This document shows, piece after piece, positions 9,304 to 17,515 of a stretch of 64,000 bases of DNA. The stretch's first letter is position 1, and every line of letters starts with the position of its first letter. The notes under the pieces are model-generated. The model was not told the origin of the DNA. It did no database searches and saw only the letters and a program-made list of their open reading frames with translations. Position numbers and translations under genes: made by a program. The DNA is from Methanosarcina horonobensis HB-1 = JCM 15518 (GTDB lineage: Archaea; Halobacteriota; Methanosarcinia; Methanosarcinales; Methanosarcinaceae): contig NZ_CP009516.1 of assembly GCF_000970285.1 (NCBI RefSeq), positions 1,033,036 to 1,097,035 of the forward strand, read 5' to 3'.

Positions 9304-9654
9304 TTGGATCAGCAAAAAATCAATAAGACAGTTAGAAGATTTGGTGATCTAATCGAGAGGAGCAAGGATGGACGAGCGTACTCGGATTTTAAAGAAGGGG
9401 TAAACAAAGGTTTACAAATTGCTAAAAGTACTTTTAATGAAAATGCGGAAAAATTTCTCTCACCTGATGTGGACGGAGGCCACGTTATAGAGATAGAGAG
9501 CCATCAGAATAGATTTAACCTGATTATAGATTCAATCGTTGTTAAAGAAAAACCAAATTATTCTCGGGATTATCTGGATGGAATATACGAGGGATTCGAA
9601 AGATCCAAAGAATTGTTTGGAGAATTCATAAAAGAATTCTATAACCCTGATTGA
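9304..9654 (+). CDS. Small helical protein of a three-member tandem family, paralog 2
   Basis: 116 residues, TTG start with GAAGGGG 6-7 bases upstream. Very similar to paralog 3: DQQKINKTVRRFGDLIER, AYSDFKEGVNKGLQIAKST, then IIDSIVVKEKPNYS, LDGIYEGFERSKELFGEF and a short acidic tail ending in NPD. Predicted helical and soluble, unknown function. The TTG start is supported because all three paralogs align from exactly this codon. The long spacers on both sides hint that each copy has its own promoter. Confidence 0.78.
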   Translation: MDQQKINKTVRRFGDLIERSKDGRAYSDFKEGVNKGLQIAKSTFNENAEKFLSPDVDGGHVIEIESHQNRFNLIIDSIVVKEKPNYSRDYLDGIYEGFERSKELFGEFIKEFYNPD

Positions 9655-10016
9655 AGCTCAAAGCTCCGTTTTAATAATACCCGGCTTCAGTCGGTGTTAT
9701 CTCTCGATATTGTTCCTTTATATTGTTTATATGAGTAAATTTCAAATTGTAACTATTTGGTAAAGAATTCGCAAAAAGATACATTAAAATCAGGGAGCAA
9801 AAAAATCATAAATGCGATGTTTTCAGAGACTCTTTAATCGGGTTCTCTGTTGTAATGATAACTTTACAAAACAACGACTGAAACCAGAATAAGCATAAAT
9901 AATAGTAAACAAATACCCAATTAAGACTCATTAATATAAGGATTTTATTAATACAGGGATTTGAGTTTTTCTTACTTATTTTTTAATTTTCTGTTTTTTG
10001 CAGGGAGGTGGCAAAT
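9655..10016. other. Intergenic with one CRISPR-like element
   Basis: No gene. Contains repeat copy 4 at 9767-9803 and an A/T-rich promoter-like stretch before paralog 3. Confidence 0.5.
9767..9803 (+). repeat. CRISPR-repeat-like element, copy 4
   Basis: Begins ATTCGCAAAAAGATACATTA and continues AAATCAGGG, in register with copy 1. Confidence 0.5.
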
Positions 10017-10373
10017 TTGAATCAGCAAAGAATTAAAAAGACAGTTAGAAAGTTTAGCGATTTAATTGAGAGAAATAAGGATAGACGAGCTTACTCTGAT
10101 TATAAAGAAGGGATAAATGAAGGTCTGGAGATGGCTAAAGATACTTTTGAAGAGAATGTAGAAAAGTTTCTTTCTTCAGTCCCGGACGAAGATCCTGTTG
10201 CAAAGGTACAGAGCCTTCAGGATAGATTTAATCTTATTATAGATACGATTGTTGTTAAAGAAAAACCAAATTATTCTCCAGACCATCTAGATGGAATATA
10301 TGAAGGATTTGAAAAGTCCAAAAAGATATTTGGAGAATGTTTAAGAGAATATTATTACCCTGACATAGAGTAA
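10017..10373 (+). CDS. Small helical protein of a three-member tandem family, paralog 3
   Basis: 118 residues from the TTG at 10017. An in-frame GTG at 10008 is less likely as the start because it lies inside the strong ribosome site GGGAGGTG (10003-10010), and because the TTG aligns with the TTG starts of both paralogs. The sequence repeats the family pattern: NQQRIKKTVRKFSDLIER, AYSDYKEGINEGLEMAKDT, SLQDRFNLIIDTIVVKEK, LDGIYEGFEKSKKIFGE, ending in PDIE. Soluble and helical, no recognised domain. This copy has the best translation signals of the three. Confidence 0.78.
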   Translation: MNQQRIKKTVRKFSDLIERNKDRRAYSDYKEGINEGLEMAKDTFEENVEKFLSSVPDEDPVAKVQSLQDRFNLIIDTIVVKEKPNYSPDHLDGIYEGFEKSKKIFGECLREYYYPDIE

Positions 10374-10711
10374 AAAATCCTCTTGTTTTTACAGTATTCA
10401 GTTTTATTCAGGACAAGTCCTCTCAAAGTTCCCAAAAGTAACGTCTAATCTAAATATTATTTGGGGAATTCCAGAACTAATGATCCTCAAAGGAGTAATG
10501 GAATTATGAGTCATCCCCTGAGTATAACATAACTAAAAAAGTATTATATAGTAGTACGTAAAAAATTATGTTTTCGAAAGTATTCAATACGAAGCTCAAT
10601 CTTTGGAGCCGACTCACGACGATCGCGTTCGATACAAGGCTTTCAAAAGAATATTCCTTCCACTTCCTCGCTGTTCAGGAAACGGGAACCGATTTTTTTA
10701 CCTTAACTTAT

Positions 10712-10733
10712 CTTGATCCGGTAACGGATCAAG
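10712..10733 (+). other. Perfect 9-bp hairpin with GTAA tetraloop
   Basis: CTTGATCCG, loop GTAA, CGGATCAAG. The loop is of the stable GNRA class. There is no T-run after it, so it is not a standard terminator. A further CTTA/TAAG pair flanks it. It may be part of a structured RNA upstream of the permease transcript or an element end. Confidence 0.5.
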
Positions 10734-10843
10734 AAGGGTAAGAGAACAGTGCAGGCAGAGGTACTCTGGAAGTCATCATTATGCCCGAGACCAAGGAGAC
10801 GAAAGTAAAAAAAATAATAAGTTATAGACGCAGAAAATAACTG

Positions 10844-10879
10844 ATTCGCAAGTATATCCATTAAAATGAGAATCGGAAC
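10844..10879 (+). repeat. CRISPR-repeat-like element, copy 5
   Basis: Begins ATTCGCAAGTATATCCATTA and ends GAATCGGAAC. Confidence 0.5.
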
Positions 10880-10913
10880 TTAAATTCGCCTCTGACGGAT
10901 AGTTATATGTACT

Positions 10914-10950
10914 ATTCGAAAACAAGATCATAAAAACACGAATCAAAGCC
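10914..10950 (+). repeat. CRISPR-repeat-like element, copy 6
   Basis: Begins ATTCGAAAACAAGATCA and contains CGAATCAAAG. It starts 70 bp after copy 5, close to the ~65-75 bp unit of a CRISPR array, so the two may be a decayed repeat-spacer-repeat. Confidence 0.5.
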
Positions 10951-11040
10951 TTTTGAACATCGAAGGATTCCTTCTTCCTATAAATAATTGTAATACATGA
11001 TCCGCCAAAACAGAGATTAAAACTGTACTGCAGGAGGACA

Positions 11041-11208
11041 ATGACGTTTTTCGGAGATTTTTATTCGAAAGCAGGATCCATTAAGCAGGAATTTGAACTC
11101 TCTTCACCTGCCTGGATGCACGATGCGGAAGTGCATGCTCAACATTGTAAACGCAACTGTAACATATATGTTTGTACAGGATTTGATTTCTCGGTTCGAG
11201 AGTCCTGA
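11041..11208 (+). CDS. Candidate 55-residue leader ORF upstream of the permease
   Basis: An ATG preceded by AGGAGG (11032-11037), one of the strongest ribosome sites in the window. It reads 55 codons to a TGA at 11206, 16 bases before the permease start. The product starts MTFFGDFYSKAGSI and has three Cys in HCKRNCNIYVC; I know no relative. CRISPR-like repeat copy 7 (11063-11098) lies inside it, so part of the coding sequence may be repeat-derived. Its position and strong ribosome site suggest translational coupling or a leader peptide; it could also be the 5' remnant of a lost gene. Confidence 0.45.
   Translation: MTFFGDFYSKAGSIKQEFELSSPAWMHDAEVHAQHCKRNCNIYVCTGFDFSVRES
11063..11098 (+). repeat. 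CRISPR-repeat-like element, copy 7, inside the small ORF
   Basis: Begins ATTCGAAAGCAGGATCCATT and ends AATTTGAAC. Confidence 0.45.
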
Positions 11209-11224
11209 AAAGACGGGGATATAA

Positions 11225-13462
11225 ATGGCGCCGATTGAAACAACGGAAAGGCTGGGGCGCAGCCTGGGTTTTTTCTCAACTTTTGCAATAGGCACCGGGA
11301 CAATGATAGGGGCAGGAATATTCCTTCTTCCCGGAATTGCCATGGCGAATGCAGGTTCAGGAGCAATAATTTCGTTTTTGCTTGGCGGGCTGATTTCCAT
11401 AGCCACAGCCATCAGTATGACAGAGCTGGCAACAGGCATGCCTTCAGCAGGCGGGAGCTATTACTATATCAGCAGAACTATGGGAGCCGCATTCGGTGCA
11501 GTAATCGGTCTCGGCTCCTGGCTGGCACTGGTGTTTAAAGGCACTTTTGCCCTAATAGGACTTGCAGAGTACTCTCAGGTCTTTTATCCCCTGCCGATCT
11601 ATCTGGTAGCGGCTGTTACAGGAGTGCTCCTTTTAATAATTAATTACCGCGGGGCAAAAAGCAGTGGTTCCCTGCAAAATATTATCGTCGTGATTTTGCT
11701 GGTAATACTGGTTATATTCATTGGCAAAGTATCTTTCATGGTTAAGCCGGATAATTTCTTCCCGGTAGCTTCACATGGGATAACCTCGATAATCACTACA
11801 ACAGGGATCATTTTCATCTCTTATCTTGGACTGGCAGAAGCTTCTGCTGTCGCTGAAGAGGTGAAAAATCCGTCAAAGAACTTGCCGAGGGCTTTCATCG
11901 CTTCAGCGGTTATAGTAACCCTGTTCTATGTAGGCATAATGGCTGTAGTCGTAGGTTTCTCAGGTTCTGAAGGGACTGCATCAACAGTCACTCCACTGGC
12001 AGATATTGCAGGCTTGATTGCAGGCGATTCCGGGAAACTATTTATTGCCTTTGCCGCCCTGCTTGCAACGCTTTCAACAGCTAATGGAGCCATACTGTCA
12101 TCTTCCAGGTTCCCTTTCGCAATGAGCAGAGACGCACTGATGCCAGAATGGTTTGTCATGATCCATAAAAAATATGAGACTCCTTACAATGCCATCCTGG
12201 TTACAGGGTCTGTAATGGTCGCGCTTCTGTTTTTGTTTGATATAGAGCAGCTGGCAAGACTGGGCGGAGCTTTTAACATTTTGATATTCATTCTGCTGAA
12301 TGCGGCAGTAATTATCCTGAGGAAACGTACTCTGCCCGGATATGAACCGACGTTTCGCGATCCCTTTTTCCCTTTCACACAGATCTTCGGGGTGGTGGGG
12401 AGCTTACTGCTGTTGCCTCTTCTTGGCGGTTTACCTTTATTGTTTTCCGTCTTGATGATATTTGCCGGAGCAGCCTGGTACATGTTCTATGGAAAAGAGA
12501 AGGCTATGCCAGCATACAACCTCTTTGACCTGCTGGAGAATAATGTCGAGAGAGTGAGCCCTGAACCAAAGCCTGTTGGCAGGGTACTTGTACCGGTTTC
12601 AAATCCTGGACATGAACGGGACCTTCTTAAACTGGCAGACCTCCTGGGCAATGAGATTATCTGCCTGCATGTAATCGAAGTTCCGGGTCAGACCAGCTTG
12701 CAGATAGCTCAGGAAGCCTACCATGAGAAACAGATAGAGATGGACTGCCGTTTTCAGGAAGACTTTGAGCAGTATCCTGCAAAGTTCGGAAATAAAAGGG
12801 AGTACATTGTTGCTTTCGACCACAGGATCTCAAACTCAATTATTGAACAGGCTGAAATAGAGAATGCTGATATAATTATAATGGGCTGGCCCGGATCAAA
12901 GAGGTTCCAGTACTCTTTCGGAGATGTAACAAACGATGTTCTCCTGTCCTCGAAAAGCCAGATTGCTCTCTTAAAAGGACACCTGCCTGACAATATTAAA
13001 AGGATCCTTGTAGCCTATAATGGAAGAGAAAATTCCGTATACGGGCTTTCTCTGGCAAAAAAGATTGCTACAAATACAGGCGCTTCAATGAAAATAATTA
13101 GTATTGTCAGCCCTGACGAAGACCAGGACAGGAAGGCAAAAATTGCTGAAGAACTTTCAGAGCTGGTCAAAAAGATTCCTTCGATACCTGTAAGTTTCAA
13201 ACTGCTCGAAAGGTATTCTGTCGAGGACGCCATACTTGAGGTTTCAAACGGTTATGACCTGACAATTATCGGGGACTCGAGCGAGAGATTCAAGATCTCT
13301 TTACTTGGGACTCTCTCGCAGAGGATTGCCAGGCACTCCAGAAAACCGGTAATGATAGTTAAAAAATCAAAACCGATCTCAAAAGAAAGCCTGAACTACC
13401 TGCTGAAAAAGTCTGCTAAAAAGGTCTATGAAAGGATCAGGAAAGAGAAAGACAGGGCCTAA
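11225..13462 (+). CDS. APC-family amino acid permease fused to two universal stress protein domains
   Basis: 745 residues. Residues ~15-430 are an amino acid-polyamine-organocation permease with about 12 membrane spans; GTGTMIGAGIFLLPG is the TM1 substrate-binding motif and YLGLAEASAVAEEVKNP the cytoplasmic loop motif. Residues ~451-585 and ~590-725 are two universal stress protein (USP) domains, starting GRVLVPVSN and KRILVAYNG. USP domains bind nucleotides and probably tune transport in the cytoplasm. In the second domain, GDSSERFKISLLGTLSQRI takes the place of the usual ATP-binding G-x2-G-x9-G(S/T) motif. ATG with GGGG nearby. This fusion type is known in archaea and bacteria. Confidence 0.9.
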   Translation: MAPIETTERLGRSLGFFSTFAIGTGTMIGAGIFLLPGIAMANAGSGAIISFLLGGLISIATAISMTELATGMPSAGGSYYYISRTMGAAFGAVIGLGSWLALVFKGTFALIGLAEYSQVFYPLPIYLVAAVTGVLLLIINYRGAKSSGSLQNIIVVILLVILVIFIGKVSFMVKPDNFFPVASHGITSIITTTGIIFISYLGLAEASAVAEEVKNPSKNLPRAFIASAVIVTLFYVGIMAVVVGFSGSEGTASTVTPLADIAGLIAGDSGKLFIAFAALLATLSTANGAILSSSRFPFAMSRDALMPEWFVMIHKKYETPYNAILVTGSVMVALLFLFDIEQLARLGGAFNILIFILLNAAVIILRKRTLPGYEPTFRDPFFPFTQIFGVVGSLLLLPLLGGLPLLFSVLMIFAGAAWYMFYGKEKAMPAYNLFDLLENNVERVSPEPKPVGRVLVPVSNPGHERDLLKLADLLGNEIICLHVIEVPGQTSLQIAQEAYHEKQIEMDCRFQEDFEQYPAKFGNKREYIVAFDHRISNSIIEQAEIENADIIIMGWPGSKRFQYSFGDVTNDVLLSSKSQIALLKGHLPDNIKRILVAYNGRENSVYGLSLAKKIATNTGASMKIISIVSPDEDQDRKAKIAEELSELVKKIPSIPVSFKLLERYSVEDAILEVSNGYDLTIIGDSSERFKISLLGTLSQRIARHSRKPVMIVKKSKPISKESLNYLLKKSAKKVYERIRKEKDRA

Positions 13463-13473
13463 TAACACAGGAT

Positions 13474-13747
13474 TGTAGTCGAGAACGGCATATGGGCAAT
13501 AGCTGATGCCAATCCGCTCAACCCACTCAATCCTCAGGCTGCCGGACGGCTTGCTGAGATCAATATTCCTGCGTTAATTATGGCTGGTTCTCTTGATAAT
13601 CCTGAAATCCTGCGTGCCTCTAACCTGCTTGCAAACGAAATTAAAGGAGCAAAAAAGATTATAATTTGCGATAGTGCCCATGTGCCAAATATGGAAAAAC
13701 CTGAAGAATTCTCCGGGATTGTTCTGAATTTTCTGAATCATTTATGA
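13474..13747 (+). pseudogene. Alpha/beta hydrolase, C-terminal fragment only
   Basis: The frame reads VENGIWAIADANPLNPLNPQ, then INIPALIMAGSLDNPEI (strand with the acid residue) and CDSAHVPNMEKPEEFSG (catalytic His), ending in a TGA at 13745. These are the last ~90 residues of an alpha/beta hydrolase. The nucleophile domain and any start codon are missing; the permease stop lies just upstream. It is a 5'-deleted gene. Confidence 0.7.
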
Positions 13748-14132
13748 GGCAGCAGAATCGCATATGGAATTCCTTTTTTAAGGGCAGAAATCATGCTTTA
13801 AAGCAAATATTTTTGCTCCCTAGCTTTATAGATTACTTGAGATTAAAGGAGTCTCTACTGTAAAATCTCTTTTTCAATCTGTACACCTGCTTAGTCTGTA
13901 CACTTACTGATCTGAGTTGCAGGACAGCGGTCCACAGTTCCTTTTAGACTGTTTTGCATTTTTTTTCTTTCACGGTCAATAGTTCCAGGTTTCGGAAAGA
14001 GAAAAGTCAGGTTATATGGATATTAAAAGATTATACTCGCAAACATATAAAACTATTTAAATCTGATTAGTTTTGATTTATTTTTTGAGCAAAGAGCTTG
14101 ACATAGTAAGTTATTTAATGGGGAGAATACTA
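13748..14132. other. Intergenic region
   Basis: Nothing recognised. A/T-rich promoter-like sequence TATAAAACTATTTAAAT at about 14046-14062 lies upstream of the next gene. Confidence 0.5.
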
Positions 14133-14387
14133 ATGTCTGTAAAAATAGAATGGAAAATTTTTACCGCTGAAACACAGAGTGACGGGACGTGGAAGTCAAA
14201 TAGTCCCAGTCTTGAAGAACTGCTCAATGCCATAGCCAGTCCTCTCAGGATTAAGGAGTACACTTCCGATATCGAATACTCAATGGCTCAGCTTGCAGTT
14301 AAAGGGCTTCCATACTTCAGGATAACCGAGGTAGCTTCAGGACATGCAGGCATACCAGGTAACGAAACAGAGCAGATCCAGGCCTGA
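14133..14387 (+). CDS. Hypothetical small protein
   Basis: 84 residues from the ATG at 14133, chosen because GGGGAGAA (14119-14126) lies right before it; a longer in-frame start at 14073 has no site. No known domain: MSVKIEWKIFTAETQSDGTW, a Leu-rich helix SPSLEELLNAIASPL and a strand-like middle. Soluble. Single gene between a hydrolase relic and a lipoprotein gene. Confidence 0.55.
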   Translation: MSVKIEWKIFTAETQSDGTWKSNSPSLEELLNAIASPLRIKEYTSDIEYSMAQLAVKGLPYFRITEVASGHAGIPGNETEQIQA

Positions 14388-14705
14388 AAAGAGAGCAATA
14401 CAATGTTTTGTACACAGGCATATTAGAAGCTATGTACTTGGGGGTGTCGATATATAGGGATTTTGTCCAAATTTTTTCATCCCAAATGTAAGTATCGTTC
14501 TTCATGCTCTCATTTCACTCCCAATGGTAAATATTGTGAGGGCATTGACTACCCTAAGTGCGGTATATTCTTAAAACGAAAAAGGGGAATGTAAATGCTG
14601 GTATGCAAATCATAAATTAGTGACAGAACTTGAAATAGACTATTTTGTCATATTTAGGGAAGTTTATTAACCTGCATAACCCATAGTACTTCTGGAGCTG
14701 ATTTT
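14388..14705. other. Intergenic region
   Basis: No gene recognised. A short stretch near 14537-14610 reads YPKCGIFLKRKRGM before a stop, too little to assign. Confidence 0.4.
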
Positions 14706-15539
14706 ATGGGCCGTCTGAAGGCCTTAATATTTATATTCCTCGTTTTTTTTCTCTTCCTGACAGCCGGCTGCATAGATATTGATAACCTTAAAGAGGATCT
14801 TGTTGCCGATGAAGTGAATAAATTGATACCTGAGGAGGCTGTTCCGGAGGAAGGTTTTGAAACCATAGATGTTAATGCTACCGGAAGCGAGGAAAGCTTA
14901 GAAAGTCCGGTCTCTCAGAAGATACCTGAAGTGCCCGTATACTCCGAAGAGAAATCTCGTGCTGTTTATTCAAAAGAATACAGGCTGTTGTCTCTTAACT
15001 TCCAGAGAGCTATAGGCTCAGGAGAGGAAAAGATAGGTGCAGAGGTCTTCAATATCACAGGAAAAACTTCAGGGTATAACATAGAAGACGCCTGTGATGT
15101 TTTCATTTACGTAAACAAAAACTGGCATTACAGGTACGATAAAAATGCTGAGTTTTTCTTCGGGGCTTCACAGACCATCGACAGCGGGTATATAGGAGAC
15201 TGCGATGACTATTGCATTGTTATGTCTGCTCTTTTGAAAAATATGGGCTTCAATACTAGAATAGTTACTGCGTATAATGAATCTTATGGTCACGCTTATC
15301 CTGAACTTTACATAGGGGATAACATGGATACTGCTTACGGTATACTGGATTATATCGCAGAACGATACCCCTATGCCGAAAATATCTGGTACTCAGAAAG
15401 GGTGCTTGAAGATGGGAATTTAACTCAGTACTGGCTTAACTTTGACTGGAGCGGGTCAAACGGATACATGCATCCAGGTGGCGTGTATTTTCAGGGAGCG
15501 TATATTATATACTACCCTAATGGTCTGATAGAGTTCTAA
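14706..15539 (+). CDS. Lipoprotein with transglutaminase-like domain
   Basis: 277 residues. A hydrophobic N-terminus ends in a lipobox, FLFLTAGC, so the protein is probably lipid-anchored outside the cell. An acidic linker follows (~25-80). The second half is a transglutaminase-like fold: GYIGDCDDYCIVMSALLKNM with the candidate catalytic Cys, then SYGHAYPELYIGDN with the His. Archaeal members may be proteases or peptidases acting at the cell surface rather than cross-linking enzymes. The His and Cys pair is intact. A cell-envelope role is likely. Confidence 0.82.
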   Translation: MGRLKALIFIFLVFFLFLTAGCIDIDNLKEDLVADEVNKLIPEEAVPEEGFETIDVNATGSEESLESPVSQKIPEVPVYSEEKSRAVYSKEYRLLSLNFQRAIGSGEEKIGAEVFNITGKTSGYNIEDACDVFIYVNKNWHYRYDKNAEFFFGASQTIDSGYIGDCDDYCIVMSALLKNMGFNTRIVTAYNESYGHAYPELYIGDNMDTAYGILDYIAERYPYAENIWYSERVLEDGNLTQYWLNFDWSGSNGYMHPGGVYFQGAYIIYYPNGLIEF

Positions 15540-15787
15540 AACAGAAGTGAGTAAAACCTTTGCCCGGTTTTAAACCTTCTTGCAGGCTGGCGTTAAAAGA
15601 GTAAACGTAAGCCGGATTTTTTTCTCTGAAAAACAAGTATCGAAATTAAATTTTTCTGATTAACTTTATATGATCATATCTCCACCCTCTTTTAGTAACA
15701 GGTATTCCCGGTCATAGTATCAGGGTAGACTGTAAATCCTGAAAATATACTTTATGTGTAGAGCTTTATGAAGAGGGGGAATTTCAT

Positions 15788-16249
15788 GTGATAACTGATT
15801 TTAGAGAATTCGTAAGGGGAGACAGGGTAAGGGCCAACACTTCTCCTGAGATTAACGAGGCAATTGATCGTGAAATCGCAGCGACAGTCAGGTTCTACGC
15901 AGGTAAAACTGACTATGAGATTTCAAAAAGGATAGAAGAACTCGATAATGAGTGGGATATAGGGCGCCATGTTGAAACCCGTGCGGCTGTAATTTCTATG
16001 ATTGGATTGGTACTCGGTTTAAGCAGGAGCAGAAAATGGTTTATCCTGTCTTTGATAGCTACAACTTTCCTGTTCCAGTACGCTGTACAGGGCTGGGCTC
16101 CTCCGATACCCTTTCTCAGAAGATTCGGTATTCGCACGAAACAGGAAATTGATGTGGAAAAATATGCCTTGAGAGCTCTGCGTGGAGATTTCGACGACAT
16201 TTTTTCTCAGGAGAGAAGAACAGAGAATGTATTAAAGGCTTTCAATTAA
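15788..16249 (+). CDS. Small membrane protein, parent copy of a tandem duplicate
   Basis: 153 residues, GTG start after GAGGGGGA. The N-terminal half is charged and helical (GDRVRANTSPEINEAIDREI, then YEISKRIEELDNEWDIGRHV). Two hydrophobic stretches follow (VISMIGLVLGLS and WFILSLIATTFLFQYAVQGW). A C-terminal motif, PPIPFLRRFGIRTKQEIDVE, ends in ALRGDF. The middle resembles small two-TM DUF2892-type domains. A decayed second copy lies directly downstream at 16388. Function unknown; probably at the cytoplasmic membrane. Confidence 0.7.
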   Translation: MITDFREFVRGDRVRANTSPEINEAIDREIAATVRFYAGKTDYEISKRIEELDNEWDIGRHVETRAAVISMIGLVLGLSRSRKWFILSLIATTFLFQYAVQGWAPPIPFLRRFGIRTKQEIDVEKYALRALRGDFDDIFSQERRTENVLKAFN

Positions 16250-16387
16250 ATTAAAAATGTTTAAGGTCTGGATAAGCCTTAATCATTTCTTCAATTTTTA
16301 ACTTTAATTTTTAACTCTAGTTTTCAACTTTAATATATATTTCATTCCGGATTTATCCAGGTCTATTGCAAAGGGGGAATTTAACTG

Positions 16388-16710
16388 ATGACCGAATATG
16401 AGGCTCTTGTTAGGGGAGACAGGGTAAGGGCCAACACCCCCGAGAAATTAATGAGGTTATCGACTCTGAAATCGTAGCAACGGTCCGGTTTTATGCAGGT
16501 GAAACTAATTACGAGATTTCGAAAAGGATTAAAGAGTTTGATCACGAATGGGATATAGAAAGTTATCTTGAAGCCAATGCAGCTATATTTTCTCTCACTG
16601 GAGCCATACTTGGCTTAAAAGAGACTAGAAAGTGGTTTATTCTGCCTATTATGGTTTCAATCTTTCTGTTTCAACATGCTGTGCAGGGCTGGTGCCTTCC
16701 TGTATTTTGA
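16388..16710 (+). pseudogene. Decayed tandem copy of the 15788 membrane protein gene
   Basis: Starts with ATG after GGGGGA and repeats GDRVRANT at the DNA level almost exactly. It then loses frame at about 16436-16442. In the restored frame it continues INEVIDSEIVATVRFYAGET, YEISKRIKEFDHEWDIES, RKWFILPIMV and AVQGW before a TGA. The C-terminal motif is gone. One indel plus 3' loss shows a dead gene copy. Confidence 0.8.
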
Positions 16711-16918
16711 TAGGGTTTCTTTTCAGGAAAGTGAAATAACCCGTGCAAAGAAAGCTGTCAGTGGTACTAAGTCTATTTAAGATCGCGCCAACAGATTCGG
16801 CAGGTTTTAATCCTTTATTCTTTTTTGAATTTTATTCTCAGATATTATTATATAAATACAATCCATAAATTAATTCTGTCGAATGATATTGATTTTTACT
16901 GCATAAGGGGGAGATGGA

Positions 16919-17362
16919 ACGAGTACAGGTGTAACAAGTCTTGATAACAGTATTGAACTGACAAATGTCTGGCTGAAGGATATTCTTGAACAGTTACAAT
17001 GGCAGAGTAAGAACAGTGCATATGAAGCTCTCAGGGGCACATTGCATGCACTCAGAGACAGACTTCCGATGGAAGAAGCAGTTCAGCTCGCAGCACAGCT
17101 GCCTCTTGTAATTAAAGGAATGTATTATGACGGCTGGACACCCAGGGATAAACCTGAGAAATTCAAAAAAGAGGAGTTTGCAAGAAGGGTGCACGAGCAG
17201 TTCGGGCTTGATTCAGGTGTAAATCCGGCTGAGGTTATCCGTGGGGTTTTGCGTGTCATGTACAGGCACATGGGTGAAGGTGAGCTCAGACATGTAAGGA
17301 ACAATATGCCTGCAGATATCCAGGAATGGTTCCCTGAGGAGGTCAGGCCGCCGGAACAGTAA
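16919..17362 (+). CDS. DUF2267-family protein with apparent ACG start
   Basis: About 147 residues. DUF2267 proteins are small helical proteins common near stress genes; function unknown. Family sequence begins well upstream of the first ATG (17042): TSLDNSIELTNVWLKDILEQ and SAYEALRGTLHALRDRLPME are contiguous in frame. Between the in-frame stop at 16904 and this sequence there is no ATG, GTG or TTG. ACG at 16919 lies 5-6 bases after GGGGGAG (16907-16913), exactly where a start should be, so an ATG-to-ACG change is likely. Either a rare start is used or translation is lost or shortened to 17042. Confidence 0.72.
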   Translation, partial: TSTGVTSLDNSIELTNVWLKDILEQLQWQSKNSAYEALRGTLHALRDRLPMEEAVQLAAQLPLVIKGMYYDGWTPRDKPEKFKKEEFARRVHEQFGLDSGVNPAEVIRGVLRVMYRHMGEGELRHVRNNMPADIQEWFPEEVRPPEQ

Positions 17363-17515
17363 AAAATGTCTAAACCTGGTCTATAAAGCAAATTTAAATG
17401 GCCTTTGTTTTTAAAGAAAATTGTTTTTAAAGAGAATTTATCTTTTTTTTAGCTTTCCTTATTTCTATTTCTTTTCTTAATCCATAGGAATTTAAAGACA
17501 ACCCTCCTGCCATAT

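Larger units (their letters stand above)
10374..11040. other. Intergenic with hairpin and two CRISPR-like elements
   Basis: No gene. Holds the hairpin at 10712 and repeat copies 5 and 6 at 10844 and 10914; all lie upstream of the permease unit. Confidence 0.5.

Noticed and set aside
10844-10950. A real two-repeat CRISPR array
   Set aside because: The two repeats differ too much from each other and no leader or cas genes are present; kept only as repeat-like elements.
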